Source: Bifidobacterium callimiconis
GTDB taxonomy: Bacteria; Actinomycetota; Actinomycetes; Actinomycetales; Bifidobacteriaceae
Direction: 5' to 3'
Assembly: GCF_003952005.1 (NCBI RefSeq)
Contig: NZ_QXGJ01000002.1
Location: 248,001-312,000, forward strand
DNA length: 64,000 bases
Under the pieces are notes generated by a model, which did no database searches, was not told where the DNA came from, and saw only the letters and a list, made by a program, of their open reading frames with translations. Below, piece by piece: positions 54,438-63,073 of the stretch. Each line of letters starts with the position of its first letter. Positions within the stretch are counted from its first letter, which is position 1. A program made the position numbers and the translations under genes.

Positions 54438-55328
54438 TCAGCTCTGGTTTTTCGCCTCATATCGCCATAACCGCCCGTCCGCAAGCTGTTCAAGACTCCG
54501 ATACCGCAACGGCATGGGCCTGCCCGTCACCTGTTCGACGCGCGCCGCCACCCGTTGTGCCAGTCGAGCCCGGCTTTCCTCATCACGCAGATCCTCATGG
54601 AACACCGTGATGATCGTCCATCCCTGTTGTTCCAGGATTTCCCGACGCCGGTTGTCCTCCTTCCAGAAGTACCGGTGGTGCTCCCCGTCATATTCGATTG
54701 CGATCCGCCATTGCGGATATGCCATGTCCAGATACCGGTATCCCTTGTCGCCGCCAACTTTCACCGGATAGTTCACTTCAGGGCACGGCAGGCCATACTG
54801 CATCGGGACCAACCGGGTTCTGGTCTCCCATGAGGAATCCGTTCCCTCCCTAGCGAGCCGAAGCGCCTGCCGGCATCGCCTCTTGCCGCGGAACCGGCCG
54901 GCGGCCTCCAGCTCACGGATCAGGTGATCCAGAGAGAGCCGGTTCAGTCTCCCATCACGGCGCATCAGCGCATCGGCCAGCACCACCAGCTCCTCCAAGG
55001 ACAATATGGACGCGTAATGCATCCACACATCGGCCAAGGCCACGCATCGGAACCGATATCCCACAAGAACCGTGGAGAACGGACGGGCATAGCAATGGAA
55101 CCGCACCCCCGTCAGCGCATGACGTTCATCGGCGTCCAGCACCGCAGCATGACAGATGGCTTTGTTGAGCGCATCCTCTCTTGGAAGTTCCACGGACTGC
55201 AGCTCAAGAGACGTGCACAGGTCGAAGACCAGCCCACCTTTCGTGCGCTTCGTCGCCTCCTCGCAGACCTGCATTCGCTGCTGCTTGATGGTGGTCAGAT
55301 TTTTCAGCGTCAGAGATTCATCGTTCAT
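54438..55328 (-). CDS. Endonuclease-domain (DUF559/Vsr-like) protein
   Basis: The 296-residue protein ends in a very-short-patch-repair-like nuclease domain: YLDMAYPQWRIAIEYDGEHH, then NRRREILEQQGWTIITVFHEDL. Asp, Glu, Asp and the following His match the DUF559 pattern. The N-terminal half (residues 30-170) is a helical part with a SLDHLIRELEAAGRFRGKRR segment, as in the actinobacterial proteins that pair an AbiEi-like part with DUF559. The role is unknown and not tied to proline metabolism. The start at 55328 has only GCGGAAC before it. Confidence 0.75.
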   Translation of the reverse strand: MNDESLTLKNLTTIKQQRMQVCEEATKRTKGGLVFDLCTSLELQSVELPREDALNKAICHAAVLDADERHALTGVRFHCYARPFSTVLVGYRFRCVALADVWMHYASILSLEELVVLADALMRRDGRLNRLSLDHLIRELEAAGRFRGKRRCRQALRLAREGTDSSWETRTRLVPMQYGLPCPEVNYPVKVGGDKGYRYLDMAYPQWRIAIEYDGEHHRYFWKEDNRRREILEQQGWTIITVFHEDLRDEESRARLAQRVAARVEQVTGRPMPLRYRSLEQLADGRLWRYEAKNQS

Positions 55329-55492
55329 GTTCCGCACGCTACGGATCCGCCAAATACCCGGCAACCCGTTGCGACGAATGTGAACGAACGGTCACCCCTT
55401 CCCTGCATGCGTTCAGTCGTCTCGCACACCATTAGCTGCAACACGACTGACGCGGACGGTCCTCCCTGCTACCGTGCCGTCCACGCACCGCC

Positions 55493-56623
55493 TCACATCA
55501 GGAAACCACGCGGGTAGATGTCGGTGGAGTCGAGTTCGAAGGTGCTCACACCGGTGATGAACGCCTTGCCGGTGATCTGCGGCACCACGGCCTCATGCCC
55601 GGCAACCGTGGTGCGAGAGGCCGCGCATCCGAGGAACCTCGAACCGGTGATCGACTCGAACACGCGGGTCTCCCCGATGCCCATCTCCCCCAGAGCCACC
55701 AGCGCGGCGAGCTTGGCGCTGGTGCCGGTGCCGCATGGGGAGCGGTCCACCTGCCGGCCGCCGAACACCACGCCGTTGCGGTAATGCCCGGTCTCCACGT
55801 CGAACTGCCCGAACTCCACCAGGTCCACGCCACTGATGTCCACCAGCGGATGCCGCACGTCGATCTGCTCGCGCGCGGCCCTCAGGATCGCCATGCCGAT
55901 GTCGGCGATCTCCTGTGAGTGCGCGGCCTCGATGTCGTATTCGAGTCCGAGCGAGTCGAAATCGACGAGCGCGAAGAAGCTGCCGCCGAACGAGATCGTG
56001 GCTTTCACATCCCGCACGAGGATGCCCGGCTCGTCCACGTGGATCGTCACGGAGTCCCTGGCCACGAATGCGGGCACGTTGGTGAGCGTGGCGTTCTGCA
56101 CCTGATGGTCGCGCACGTGCACGGTCACGGTGATCAGTCCGGCGGGGGTGTCGAGGTGCACGTCGATGTCGTCGTCGGCGATCTCGGCGAATGACCCGTA
56201 CCGCCCGGTCACGAGCCCGGATTCCACGGCAAAGGTGGAGACGCCGATCGACCCGTGCCCGCACATGTTGAGGTAGCCGCCCGAGTCGGTGAACACCGCC
56301 CCGAGGTCGGCGTCCGGCCGGGTGGGCTTGAACAGGATGGCGCCGAACATGTCGCGATGCCCGCGCGGCTCCAGCATGAGGATCCTGCGTACGTCGTCGT
56401 ACCTGTTGATGAGTTTGTCGCGCACCGCGATCGCGCTGGGCTCGGCGTCCACGGCCGAGAGCCCGCTGACCAAGATGCGTGTGGGCTCGCCCTGCGTATG
56501 CGATTCGACGGTGACGAGCCGCGGACTGTCGCGAAACATGGCGTCGTTGAGCACCGACTGCGCCGCGGCCAGAGTACGGGTATGGAAGTTGGATGGGGAT
56601 TGTATGGTGCCGGCCAGGTTCAT
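55493..56623 (-). CDS. prdF: Proline racemase family protein
   Basis: The 376-residue protein has both catalytic cysteines of proline racemase: Cys121 in NMCGHGSIG and Cys297 in DRSPCGTGTSAK. The presence of both separates it from the trans-3-hydroxyproline dehydratases of the same family; 4-hydroxyproline epimerase remains possible. It would convert L-proline to D-proline, the substrate of the reductase encoded at 57.6-60.5 kb. AAGGAG lies before ATG 56623; the frame runs on to 56716, but without a site. It is 120 bases downstream of a TetR regulator on the same strand and probably co-transcribed with it. Confidence 0.85.
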   Translation of the reverse strand: MNLAGTIQSPSNFHTRTLAAAQSVLNDAMFRDSPRLVTVESHTQGEPTRILVSGLSAVDAEPSAIAVRDKLINRYDDVRRILMLEPRGHRDMFGAILFKPTRPDADLGAVFTDSGGYLNMCGHGSIGVSTFAVESGLVTGRYGSFAEIADDDIDVHLDTPAGLITVTVHVRDHQVQNATLTNVPAFVARDSVTIHVDEPGILVRDVKATISFGGSFFALVDFDSLGLEYDIEAAHSQEIADIGMAILRAAREQIDVRHPLVDISGVDLVEFGQFDVETGHYRNGVVFGGRQVDRSPCGTGTSAKLAALVALGEMGIGETRVFESITGSRFLGCAASRTTVAGHEAVVPQITGKAFITGVSTFELDSTDIYPRGFLM

Positions 56624-56743
56624 GGCGCTCTCCTTAGAACCCCGCCCCGTTGCGAGGGAAGGATCGCACTCCACGACCGGCCGCCGCCGGACCAGACCAT
56701 CAGGCCATAGGACCATCAGGCCCCACAGCCAGGCGCCGTTATC

Positions 56744-57322
56744 TCAGATGCGCCGCACGAACCGCGACAGCACTTCCGCCACGATCCGCGTGGGCTCCCC
56801 CACGAGCGGCTGCGATCCCTGATGCAGACACCAGTCGTAAAGCATCGATCGTTCCGCCATCGCATAGAAGCGGACGATGTCGTGCGTGGAATAGTCCCGC
56901 GTGATCTCGCCGCGCTCCTGTCCGCGGGCGAAGAGCCTGCGGTGGATGGCGAAATAGAAGCGGTCCTGATTCACCAGTGACCGGTCTCCACGCTCGTTGA
57001 GCTGCGACGCCAGCTGGGCGCTGAGCAGCTCGACCGGCACATGCTGCTCGATCCATCCGAACATCTGCACGTTGAGGTACCGCACCTGATCGGCCACCGG
57101 CCCCTCGGGGTCGAGCGTGGCGTCGAGTTCGCGGTACTTCTCGTCGAACACGTCGCTCAGCGTCCCCAGCAGCGCCGACTTCCCCTGGAAGTGGTGGTAG
57201 AACGTGCCCTTGGCTATGCCGGCCTTGTCGATGATGTCATCGATCGTGGTCTTCTCGTAGCCCTTCTCCTTGAACAGTTCCCAAGAGGCATCGATGATGC
57301 TGCTTCGTGCGTCTCGTACCAT
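56744..57322 (-). CDS. TetR family regulator
   Basis: The 192-residue protein has a TetR helix-turn-helix at residues about 20-45 (YEKTTIDDIIDKAGIAKGTFYHHF) and a helical ligand domain (VDEKY-type DEKYRELDATLDPEG, YAMAERSMLYDWCLHQG). Such proteins repress until a small ligand binds; proline, hydroxyproline or a product are obvious candidates but not shown. It lies between the prdB and racemase genes. In clostridia the same pathway is controlled by PrdR, an unrelated sigma-54 activator. No strong ribosome site is seen before ATG 57322; AGGCGGAACCTGTCC is the nearest. Confidence 0.87.
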   Translation of the reverse strand: MVRDARSSIIDASWELFKEKGYEKTTIDDIIDKAGIAKGTFYHHFQGKSALLGTLSDVFDEKYRELDATLDPEGPVADQVRYLNVQMFGWIEQHVPVELLSAQLASQLNERGDRSLVNQDRFYFAIHRRLFARGQERGEITRDYSTHDIVRFYAMAERSMLYDWCLHQGSQPLVGEPTRIVAEVLSRFVRRI

Positions 57323-57374
57323 GGACAGGTTCCGCCTTTCGTATCAGGTCCCGTATGGAGAAGTGACTCCATCA

Positions 57375-57390
57375 TAGAACCGTATAGTTT
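57375..57390. promoter_or_regulatory. Candidate TetR site (TAGAACCGTATAGTTT)
   Basis: TAGAAC followed by an imperfect inverted half lies 52 bases before the tetR start. TAGAAC half-sites recur before the prd operon at 61876-61971, which suggests one regulator binds both. Confidence 0.4.
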
Positions 57391-57617
57391 GGACGTGTTC
57401 CGTGCCGTCTGCACGATCGGCGGGGTCGATGATCCGGAAATGCGTTGCCGCCGCATTGCCGTTGCGGGTGTTCGATTGCGTTGTCCGTTCGCGATGATTG
57501 CGGATCGAGGATACGGTCGGTGCGGCACCGGCTGGTTCCGGCGTCGCACCGACCATCGTCCGGCCGTCGACTGTGGCGCTCGCTGGCCGGACGAGTCTGG
57601 ATTCTGCACGGATGCCG

Positions 57618-58355
57618 TCAGACGTTGTGACGGTACTCGTACGGCAGCGCCTTCATCTGGCCGAAGTGGTCGAACTCCTCCATGGCGTTGAGCGTGTCCT
57701 TGAGGATGCCCATCTGCATCTGGGGGTTGTTCGGCTCGCCGGCGTTGGATCCGATCGGCACGAGCGGCGCGGTGATGCGCGGCGCCCCCTGCTGGCGTGC
57801 GATCGGCGGCAGCGCGGCGATGATGCAGGTGCTCATGCCGGCCGCCTCGCAGCAGCGCAGCACCAGCGTGCAGGATCGGTGGCAGGTGCCGCAGCCGCCG
57901 GTGGCGAGCACGATGTCGGCGCCTTCGGCCTTGAGCTTCTTGGCGATCTCCGGTCCGGTGACGTGTTCGAACTTGTCGACGTTGCCACCACCGCCCATGA
58001 ATCCGTAGAACGTGGGTACCAGGGAGCCGATGAATCCTTCCTTGACGAGTTCGCGCAGTCGGTCGATCGGCAGCATGGCGTTGACGTCCTTGTTGATGTC
58101 GGAGTTGTCGAATCCGCCGTGGGTCACCATGAGCTGGTCGGACGGGGTGTCGGACGGGATCTCACGGTAGCTCCAGTCTCCGGCCGTGTTGAACGGCGTC
58201 TGGTCCTTCTTGTGGATGCCGCCGGAGGTGATGAAGGCGACCTTGCACTGGTTCAGCGGCTTGGTGAGCGGCGTCCAGACGGGCTTGGGGGTCCACGGCA
58301 CGTAGATCTCCGACTTGAGTCCCTTTGCCGTGGTCAGTTTGAATGCGGTAGGCAT
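57618..58355 (-). CDS. prdB: D-proline reductase subunit PrdB, cysteine form
   Basis: The 245-residue protein matches PrdB, which carries the redox centre that attacks D-proline in the clostridial enzyme. The active-site block is TGGCGTCHRSC: Cys155, Cys158 and Cys162. In clostridial PrdB the first of these is selenocysteine (UGA); here the codon is TGC. Other family blocks are KVAFITSGGIHKKDQTPFN, DWSYREIP and THGGFDNSDINKDVN. With PrdA it would reduce D-proline to 5-aminovalerate. It is the last gene of the prdC-A-x-B unit. AAGGAGCACATC precedes ATG 58355. Confidence 0.9.
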   Translation of the reverse strand: MPTAFKLTTAKGLKSEIYVPWTPKPVWTPLTKPLNQCKVAFITSGGIHKKDQTPFNTAGDWSYREIPSDTPSDQLMVTHGGFDNSDINKDVNAMLPIDRLRELVKEGFIGSLVPTFYGFMGGGGNVDKFEHVTGPEIAKKLKAEGADIVLATGGCGTCHRSCTLVLRCCEAAGMSTCIIAALPPIARQQGAPRITAPLVPIGSNAGEPNNPQMQMGILKDTLNAMEEFDHFGQMKALPYEYRHNV

Positions 58356-58427
58356 GATGTGCTCCTTAGATTCGTGAATGACGTGTTTCGTGAATGACGT
58401 GTTGATTGGCGATGAATGCGCGACGGA

Positions 58428-58616
58428 TCAGATGACGTTGACATAGCTGAGGTAGAACTCGCACTCCTGCCCGACCGCGAGCGGCTTGTCCGTATAGATG
58501 AGTCGCAACGGCAGCGAGAGCACGCCCATGCGTCCGTTGACGCCGATGCGCACGCCGACTTCGGTGACTTCCTTGATGACTCCCTTGAGCAGGAGCGGCT
58601 TGAGTTCCACCTGCAT
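58428..58616 (-). CDS. Small prd-operon protein between prdA and prdB
   Basis: The 62-residue protein is rich in predicted strands (VELKPLLLKGVIKEVTEVGV, then RIGVNGRMGVLSLPLRLIY and CEFYLSYVNVI), like a small beta barrel. AAAGGATGCATC precedes its ATG. It is spaced 57 bases from prdA and 72 from prdB. Clostridial clusters also have a short gene at about this place, of unknown role; I recall this only in general. A chaperone or assembly factor is a guess. Confidence 0.7.
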   Translation of the reverse strand: MQVELKPLLLKGVIKEVTEVGVRIGVNGRMGVLSLPLRLIYTDKPLAVGQECEFYLSYVNVI

Positions 58617-58673
58617 GATGCATCCTTTCCGTATGTTCCGGAGTTGTTCCGGAATGTGTTCCGGACCGTTCGA

Positions 58674-60494
58674 CTACTTGACGAGCCTCTTGTTGGCCTC
58701 GATCACGGCCTCATCCCACTTGTGCTCCGGCGGTTCGATCGGGATGCCGGCCATCTTGGTCTTGAGCATGAGGATCGCGCGGGCCGCATCGTCGGGGGTG
58801 GTGGTGTTGTCGGCGAGGATCTCGTTCTCGAATCCTTCCGGATCCTTGTTGAGCTCGATCATCGCGTCCATGTACTTGTTGCCGACGACCAGCTGCCCCT
58901 GATAGGCGGCGAAGGTGACGCCCACGACCGGCACTCCACGGGAACCGATGGCGGCGATGTTCTCGGAGAAGTCGATGTGGTTGTTGCCGAAGCCTTCGGT
59001 GGTGACGATCGCGCCATCCACTTCCATGGCCTCGACGAGTGCACCGAGTCGTTCGGAGACGAAGGTCTTCTCGTCGTTGACCTGCGGGGATCCGATGAAC
59101 ACCACGCCGGTCAGGTCAAGCTCCTCGTCGGTCTGCAATGCTTCGACGAGCGGCTCGCGGAAGAAGTGCCGGGTGATCTCCTTGGTGGCGGGTCCGATGC
59201 AGGCGAGCGCGTGGATGCCGCCGTCGAGCACTTCGTTGGGGCTGAGCACCACGGGCACGTTGCCGAGGTCCACGTTCTTCTGTCCTCCCTTGACTCCGCA
59301 TGGTTCGGTGGGCACGAGCAGGTTGTCGTGCATGGCACCCTGGCCCATGATCTCCTTGACGAGCACCACGCGCGGCCGGCCGGCTCGCCTGACGTCCTTG
59401 AAGGTTTCCTCGCCGATGGGCTTGACGCCGTCGAGGTTCTTGATCGCCTCGCGGCAGGCGTGCACGATCACGTCGCATGCGCTGTGTGCGGCGAACGGTC
59501 CGCGGCGTTCCATGCCGGTGCCCTTTTCGATCTTCACGTCCACACGGATCATGATGTCGTTGTCGTCGGGGCATCCGGGGCGACCATAGCGGATCTTCTC
59601 GTCCATGTAGCCTTCGCAGGAGCCGAATTCGTGCACCTGTACGCCGGCCTCGTCCATGCCGGTGAGTACGAATACCGCGCCGGAGAGCACGTTGGTCACG
59701 CCTTCGCCGAGCTTGCCTTCGGCCTTGGCCGCCACGGGGATCACGTCCATGATGGTGTTGGAGTATACGTGGCGGTCGGCGGGGTTGATCACGGTCATTT
59801 CCACGTCCTTGACCAGTGGATCGGCCTTCTTGGCGGCCTCCACCAGCGAACCGTCCACGGTGAGCACGCCGTCGGCGTAGGATGTCTCGCTGCCGATGAC
59901 CACTTTGGTGACCGGATAGTCTTTTTTGACGAGGGTACGCAGTACACGATCGGCTGGGGTGTCATCTTCGGCCGGCGGCACGGATGCGGCCGGGGAGGCG
60001 GTCATGGGAGCGGCCGGGCATGAGCCGGAAACGGCTCCACCTGCCGGGAAGACCAGATCGAGACCTTCGGCCTTGTCGAGGTGCAGGTGAACGTAGCCGC
60101 CGGCTGAGGCCTGAGCCACGGGCGTGGGAATCTCCCCTGCGGTTCCGCAGCAGGAGCAGCTGTCTGGCCCTCCGTCGTCGGATGAAGCGGAAGTGTCGGC
60201 GGAGTCGTCCGATTCATCATCGTCGGATGCCGAAGGGATGTCCTTGACGCCGTCGAGCAGGTCGGGCGTGAGCTGGGTCAGTGCCTCACCGTCGTTGATC
60301 AGCGTGGCGCCGAGCGCCTGCTGGATGGTCAGACCGCCTTCCTTGAGTGTCATGAGGTTCGAGTCGACGAGGTCGGGGAAGATCGCGGGGTCCTCGAAGT
60401 CGGCTGCGCTGAGCACGGTCCCGGCGGGGCGGCGGCAGCACAGCACGGCCGGATCGTTGAGGTGCGCTTCAAGCGTTTCCTGGGAGAGAGACAT
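58674..60494 (-). CDS. prdA: D-proline reductase proprotein PrdA
   Basis: The 606-residue protein matches PrdA, which cleaves itself at a cysteine to give two subunits, the C-terminal one starting with a pyruvoyl group. Blocks include VLCCRRPAGTVL at the start, EFGSCEGYMDEKIRYGRPG, VPTEPCGVKGG (Cys399) and HALACIGPATKEITRHFF (Cys432). Cleavage before Cys399 would leave a C-terminal part of 208 residues, about the 23 kDa known for the clostridial subunit, so Cys399 is favoured. A Asp/Ser-rich stretch near residue 95 ends in a cysteine cluster (SCSCCG). AAAGGAACCCCACA precedes ATG 60494. The gene is second in the unit. Confidence 0.92.
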   Translation of the reverse strand: MSLSQETLEAHLNDPAVLCCRRPAGTVLSAADFEDPAIFPDLVDSNLMTLKEGGLTIQQALGATLINDGEALTQLTPDLLDGVKDIPSASDDDESDDSADTSASSDDGGPDSCSCCGTAGEIPTPVAQASAGGYVHLHLDKAEGLDLVFPAGGAVSGSCPAAPMTASPAASVPPAEDDTPADRVLRTLVKKDYPVTKVVIGSETSYADGVLTVDGSLVEAAKKADPLVKDVEMTVINPADRHVYSNTIMDVIPVAAKAEGKLGEGVTNVLSGAVFVLTGMDEAGVQVHEFGSCEGYMDEKIRYGRPGCPDDNDIMIRVDVKIEKGTGMERRGPFAAHSACDVIVHACREAIKNLDGVKPIGEETFKDVRRAGRPRVVLVKEIMGQGAMHDNLLVPTEPCGVKGGQKNVDLGNVPVVLSPNEVLDGGIHALACIGPATKEITRHFFREPLVEALQTDEELDLTGVVFIGSPQVNDEKTFVSERLGALVEAMEVDGAIVTTEGFGNNHIDFSENIAAIGSRGVPVVGVTFAAYQGQLVVGNKYMDAMIELNKDPEGFENEILADNTTTPDDAARAILMLKTKMAGIPIEPPEHKWDEAVIEANKRLVK

Positions 60495-60608
60495 TGTGGG
60501 GTTCCTTTCTCTGTGTGGGGTTTCTCGATGGTTGAGTGTTTGGTTTCGTCTGGGTTCTTCGCATGAATCAACGCACGCGATGAATCAACGTCACGCGACG
60601 GACTGCCG

Positions 60609-61814
60609 TCACGCGGCCTTGACGGTCTTGCGGAAGGCGCGGATGATCGGCTCGTCTCCGGCGCGCATGAACGCGTCGGTGGCGTGGTGCACGCGCATGC
60701 CGAGTTTCGGCGCCACCTGCATCACGGTGTTCGAGCAGTCGGTGCAGTGGGAGATCAGCACGCTTTGCGCGCCTTCCTTCTTCAGTGCGATGATGTTCTG
60801 CGCCTGGCCCGGACAGATGCCGGGGTTGCGGCATTTGAGTCGTCCGTTGGCCAGACGACATGCGTTCTTGCAGAGGCGGACGTCGACCAATGGTGCGCCT
60901 TTGGCGGTCACGATCGCTCTGAGTCGTTCCTCGCTTGCCCCGCACGCGCAGACGATGATGCCCATCGGGCCGGGGTCGGCGAGTTCCGGCCCGGCGATGA
61001 TGATGCCGCCGCAGGTTTCCGAGACGGTGCTGTCGAGTGTGCCGAGGCTGCCCATGTACGGGCCGCCGATCATGATCTGCTCGTCGTCGGTCGGCTGATG
61101 GATGTGCAGCGCATTGAGAACGTCTCGCACGCCGATGCCGATCGGCACGTCGTAGATGACCAGACTGACGTCGTTGTCGTATCCGCTGCCTTCGATGTGT
61201 CCGGCGACGGTGATGTCCTTGGTGGTCACGGCCAGATTCTCGATGACCGCATTGTGCACGCGCATAAGCGATTCGACGTTCATGACTACGGCGCCGGCTG
61301 CGCTGGGGATGGCGTCGGGCGGCAACAGCGTACCGAGCACGTCGCGAACGATGGCGCGTTCGTCGCCTGCCGGGTAGCGGTCCTTGAGGAACACGATCTC
61401 GATGTCGGGATTGATGTCGAAGTCGTATCCGCCGTGCGCCGCGGTGTCGAGTGCGGCCTGCAGACTGCGCACGGCGTTGGCGTTCTTGGGTTTGATGGCT
61501 ACGATGCCGCGCGTTGCGCCCACCTCATGCATGGCGATGGTGAGTCCGGAGAGGATCTTTTCGGGGTCGGTCTCCGCCCTGGCGGTGTTGTGTTCGAGCA
61601 GCGGCTCGCATTCGGCCGCGTTGGCGATCACCGTGGTGCAACCCTTGCCGAACTTCAGTTTCTTGAATGTCGGGAAGCCGGCACCGCCCATGCCGACCAG
61701 TCCGGATTCCTCGATCTTCGTCAGCGGAGCCGCGTCGATGTCGTCCACTCGTCGGATCGGGACGTCGGCGAACAGTTCCGTGGATCGAATGACGTGATGG
61801 TGACGTGCGGTCAT
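60609..61814 (-). CDS. prdC: PrdC-like (RnfC-type) electron-transfer protein
   Basis: The 401-residue protein has the RnfC/NqrA-like NADH/FMN-binding pattern seen in PrdC: GLVGMGGAGFPTFKKL, VIANAAECEPLLEHN and GDERAIVRDVLG. A cysteine-rich end has CACG, LCKNACRL, CRNPGICPG and HCTDCSNTVM. In clostridia PrdC, itself a selenoprotein, feeds electrons from NADH to proline reductase; all positions here are sense codons. ATG 61814 is preceded by AAAGGGG; the start at 61823 (GTG) is less well placed. It is the first gene of the prd unit. Confidence 0.85.
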   Translation of the reverse strand: MTARHHHVIRSTELFADVPIRRVDDIDAAPLTKIEESGLVGMGGAGFPTFKKLKFGKGCTTVIANAAECEPLLEHNTARAETDPEKILSGLTIAMHEVGATRGIVAIKPKNANAVRSLQAALDTAAHGGYDFDINPDIEIVFLKDRYPAGDERAIVRDVLGTLLPPDAIPSAAGAVVMNVESLMRVHNAVIENLAVTTKDITVAGHIEGSGYDNDVSLVIYDVPIGIGVRDVLNALHIHQPTDDEQIMIGGPYMGSLGTLDSTVSETCGGIIIAGPELADPGPMGIIVCACGASEERLRAIVTAKGAPLVDVRLCKNACRLANGRLKCRNPGICPGQAQNIIALKKEGAQSVLISHCTDCSNTVMQVAPKLGMRVHHATDAFMRAGDEPIIRAFRKTVKAA

Positions 61815-61875
61815 GAGATCCACCCCTTTCTATCGTGGAACGCGTTCATGCAATCACAAACTTTTTGTATTCGTT

Positions 61876-61971
61876 GTTCTAGAACGTGTTCTATTTATAG
61901 AGTAGAACTTGCCGCGTTACGCGTCATATTTTCTTGTGTTACCGTCAAGTTACTGCAGAAACATCTAGAAC
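61876..61971. promoter_or_regulatory. Prd operon control region with TAGAAC half-sites
   Basis: The region before prdC has GTTCTAGAAC (61876-61885) overlapping TAGAAC-GT-GTTCTA (61880-61893), and further TAGAAC at 61903 and 61966. Such overlapping inverted half-sites are typical of TetR operators. The rest of 61815-62107 holds copy c of repeat family 1. Confidence 0.5.
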
Positions 61972-62042
61972 ATAGTACAAAAATGGGGCTTCTTTTGCCA
62001 CGAAGAAGACCCATATGAGACAGACGGATTAGAGGAGACTTC

Positions 62043-62096
62043 GGCTCCCCTCAGTCCGCCTTCGGCGGACAGCTCCCCTCGATCCCGAGGGGAGCC
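62043..62096. repeat. Imperfect palindromic repeat, family 1 copy c
   Basis: ggctcccctcagtccgcc and its outer partner gaggggagcc frame an inner hairpin gtccgccttcggcggac. It is in opposite orientation to the copy at 6045. It lies between the prd operon promoter and the end of the ABC ATPase gene. Confidence 0.8.
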
Positions 62097-62107
62097 GACG
62101 ATAAAAG

Positions 62108-62911
62108 CTATCTCCCTACGGCGCTGAGGAACTGCTTCGTCCGCTCGTTCACCGGATGCGCCATGATCTCCTTGGGATCACCCTCGTCGATGATCGCGCC
62201 ATCGGCCATCACCACCAGATGATCGCCGACATCCCTGGCGAAACTCATCTCGTGCGTGACCACGCACATGGTCATGCCACCTTCGGCCAGTTCCCTCATC
62301 ACGTTGAGCACCTCGCCGCTCACTTCGGGATCGAGCGCGGACGTCGGCTCGTCGAACAGCATCACGGCCGGATCGAGCGCCAACGCGCGGGCGATGGCCA
62401 CACGCTGCTGCTGACCGCCGGACAACTGAGACGGCTTATGGTCGGCACGATCCTCGAGCCCCACTCGCTTGAGCAGTTCCATGGCACGTTCCTCGGCTTC
62501 CTCCTTGCTGCGTCCCAGCACGTACTGCTGTGGAAACACCACGTTCTTCAGCGCGCTCATGTGGGGAAACAGGTTGAACTGCTGAAACACCATGCCGCAT
62601 TTGCGCCGAAGTGCCATGAGATCGCTCTTGGGCAGGTTCTCGGTGAAGTCCACGAACTGTCCGTCGATCATCATGTTGCCGTCGTCAGGCTGCTCCAATA
62701 GGTTGATGCATCGCAGCAGCGTGGACTTGCCGGCGCCGGATGGACCGATGATCGAGCACACCTCGCCGCGTTCGACCCTGAGCGACACCTCGTGCAGGAT
62801 CGTGTTGCCGTTGTATGACTTGACCACGCCGCCCAGTTCGATCATGTACTTGCTGTGATCGTCGCCCTCCGTGGAGGACACCGTCTGCGAGACCAGTGTT
62901 GCCAGTGTCAT
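62108..62911 (-). CDS. Polar amino-acid ABC transporter ATPase
   Basis: The 267-residue protein is a GlnQ-type ATPase. Walker A is GPSGAGKST, the Q-loop is VFQQFNLFPHM, the signature is LSGGQQQRVAIARAL, Walker B is VMLFDEPTSALDP and the switch is VVTHEM. It powers uptake through a membrane permease that is not in the window; with the binding protein directly upstream, the permease may lie beyond the window edge. Closeness to the prd genes suggests proline or hydroxyproline import, but nothing in the sequence shows it. AAGGAGACGACA precedes ATG 62911. Confidence 0.9.
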   Translation of the reverse strand: MTLATLVSQTVSSTEGDDHSKYMIELGGVVKSYNGNTILHEVSLRVERGEVCSIIGPSGAGKSTLLRCINLLEQPDDGNMMIDGQFVDFTENLPKSDLMALRRKCGMVFQQFNLFPHMSALKNVVFPQQYVLGRSKEEAEERAMELLKRVGLEDRADHKPSQLSGGQQQRVAIARALALDPAVMLFDEPTSALDPEVSGEVLNVMRELAEGGMTMCVVTHEMSFARDVGDHLVVMADGAIIDEGDPKEIMAHPVNERTKQFLSAVGR

Positions 62912-63073
62912 TGTCGTCTCCTTGCTCTTACGTTTGCCGATTGCCGTCTTGCCGGCGATACACGCCTACGGAGATCTTCGACAGCGACCCCGTTGAAATG
63001 GGCCGCGGTCGAAGACGACCGTCCGCTCATATCGCGGAAATCATCGGGAAATCAGGGATGCCATCCGGTGCCG

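Noticed and set aside
58416..60023. Long open frame on the plus strand across prdA and the small prd gene
   Set aside because: Low-complexity His/Asp/Val sequence antisense to clearly conserved proteins.
57618..61814. Selenocysteine codons in the prd genes
   Set aside because: All frames are uninterrupted by TGA and the PrdB active site reads TGC.
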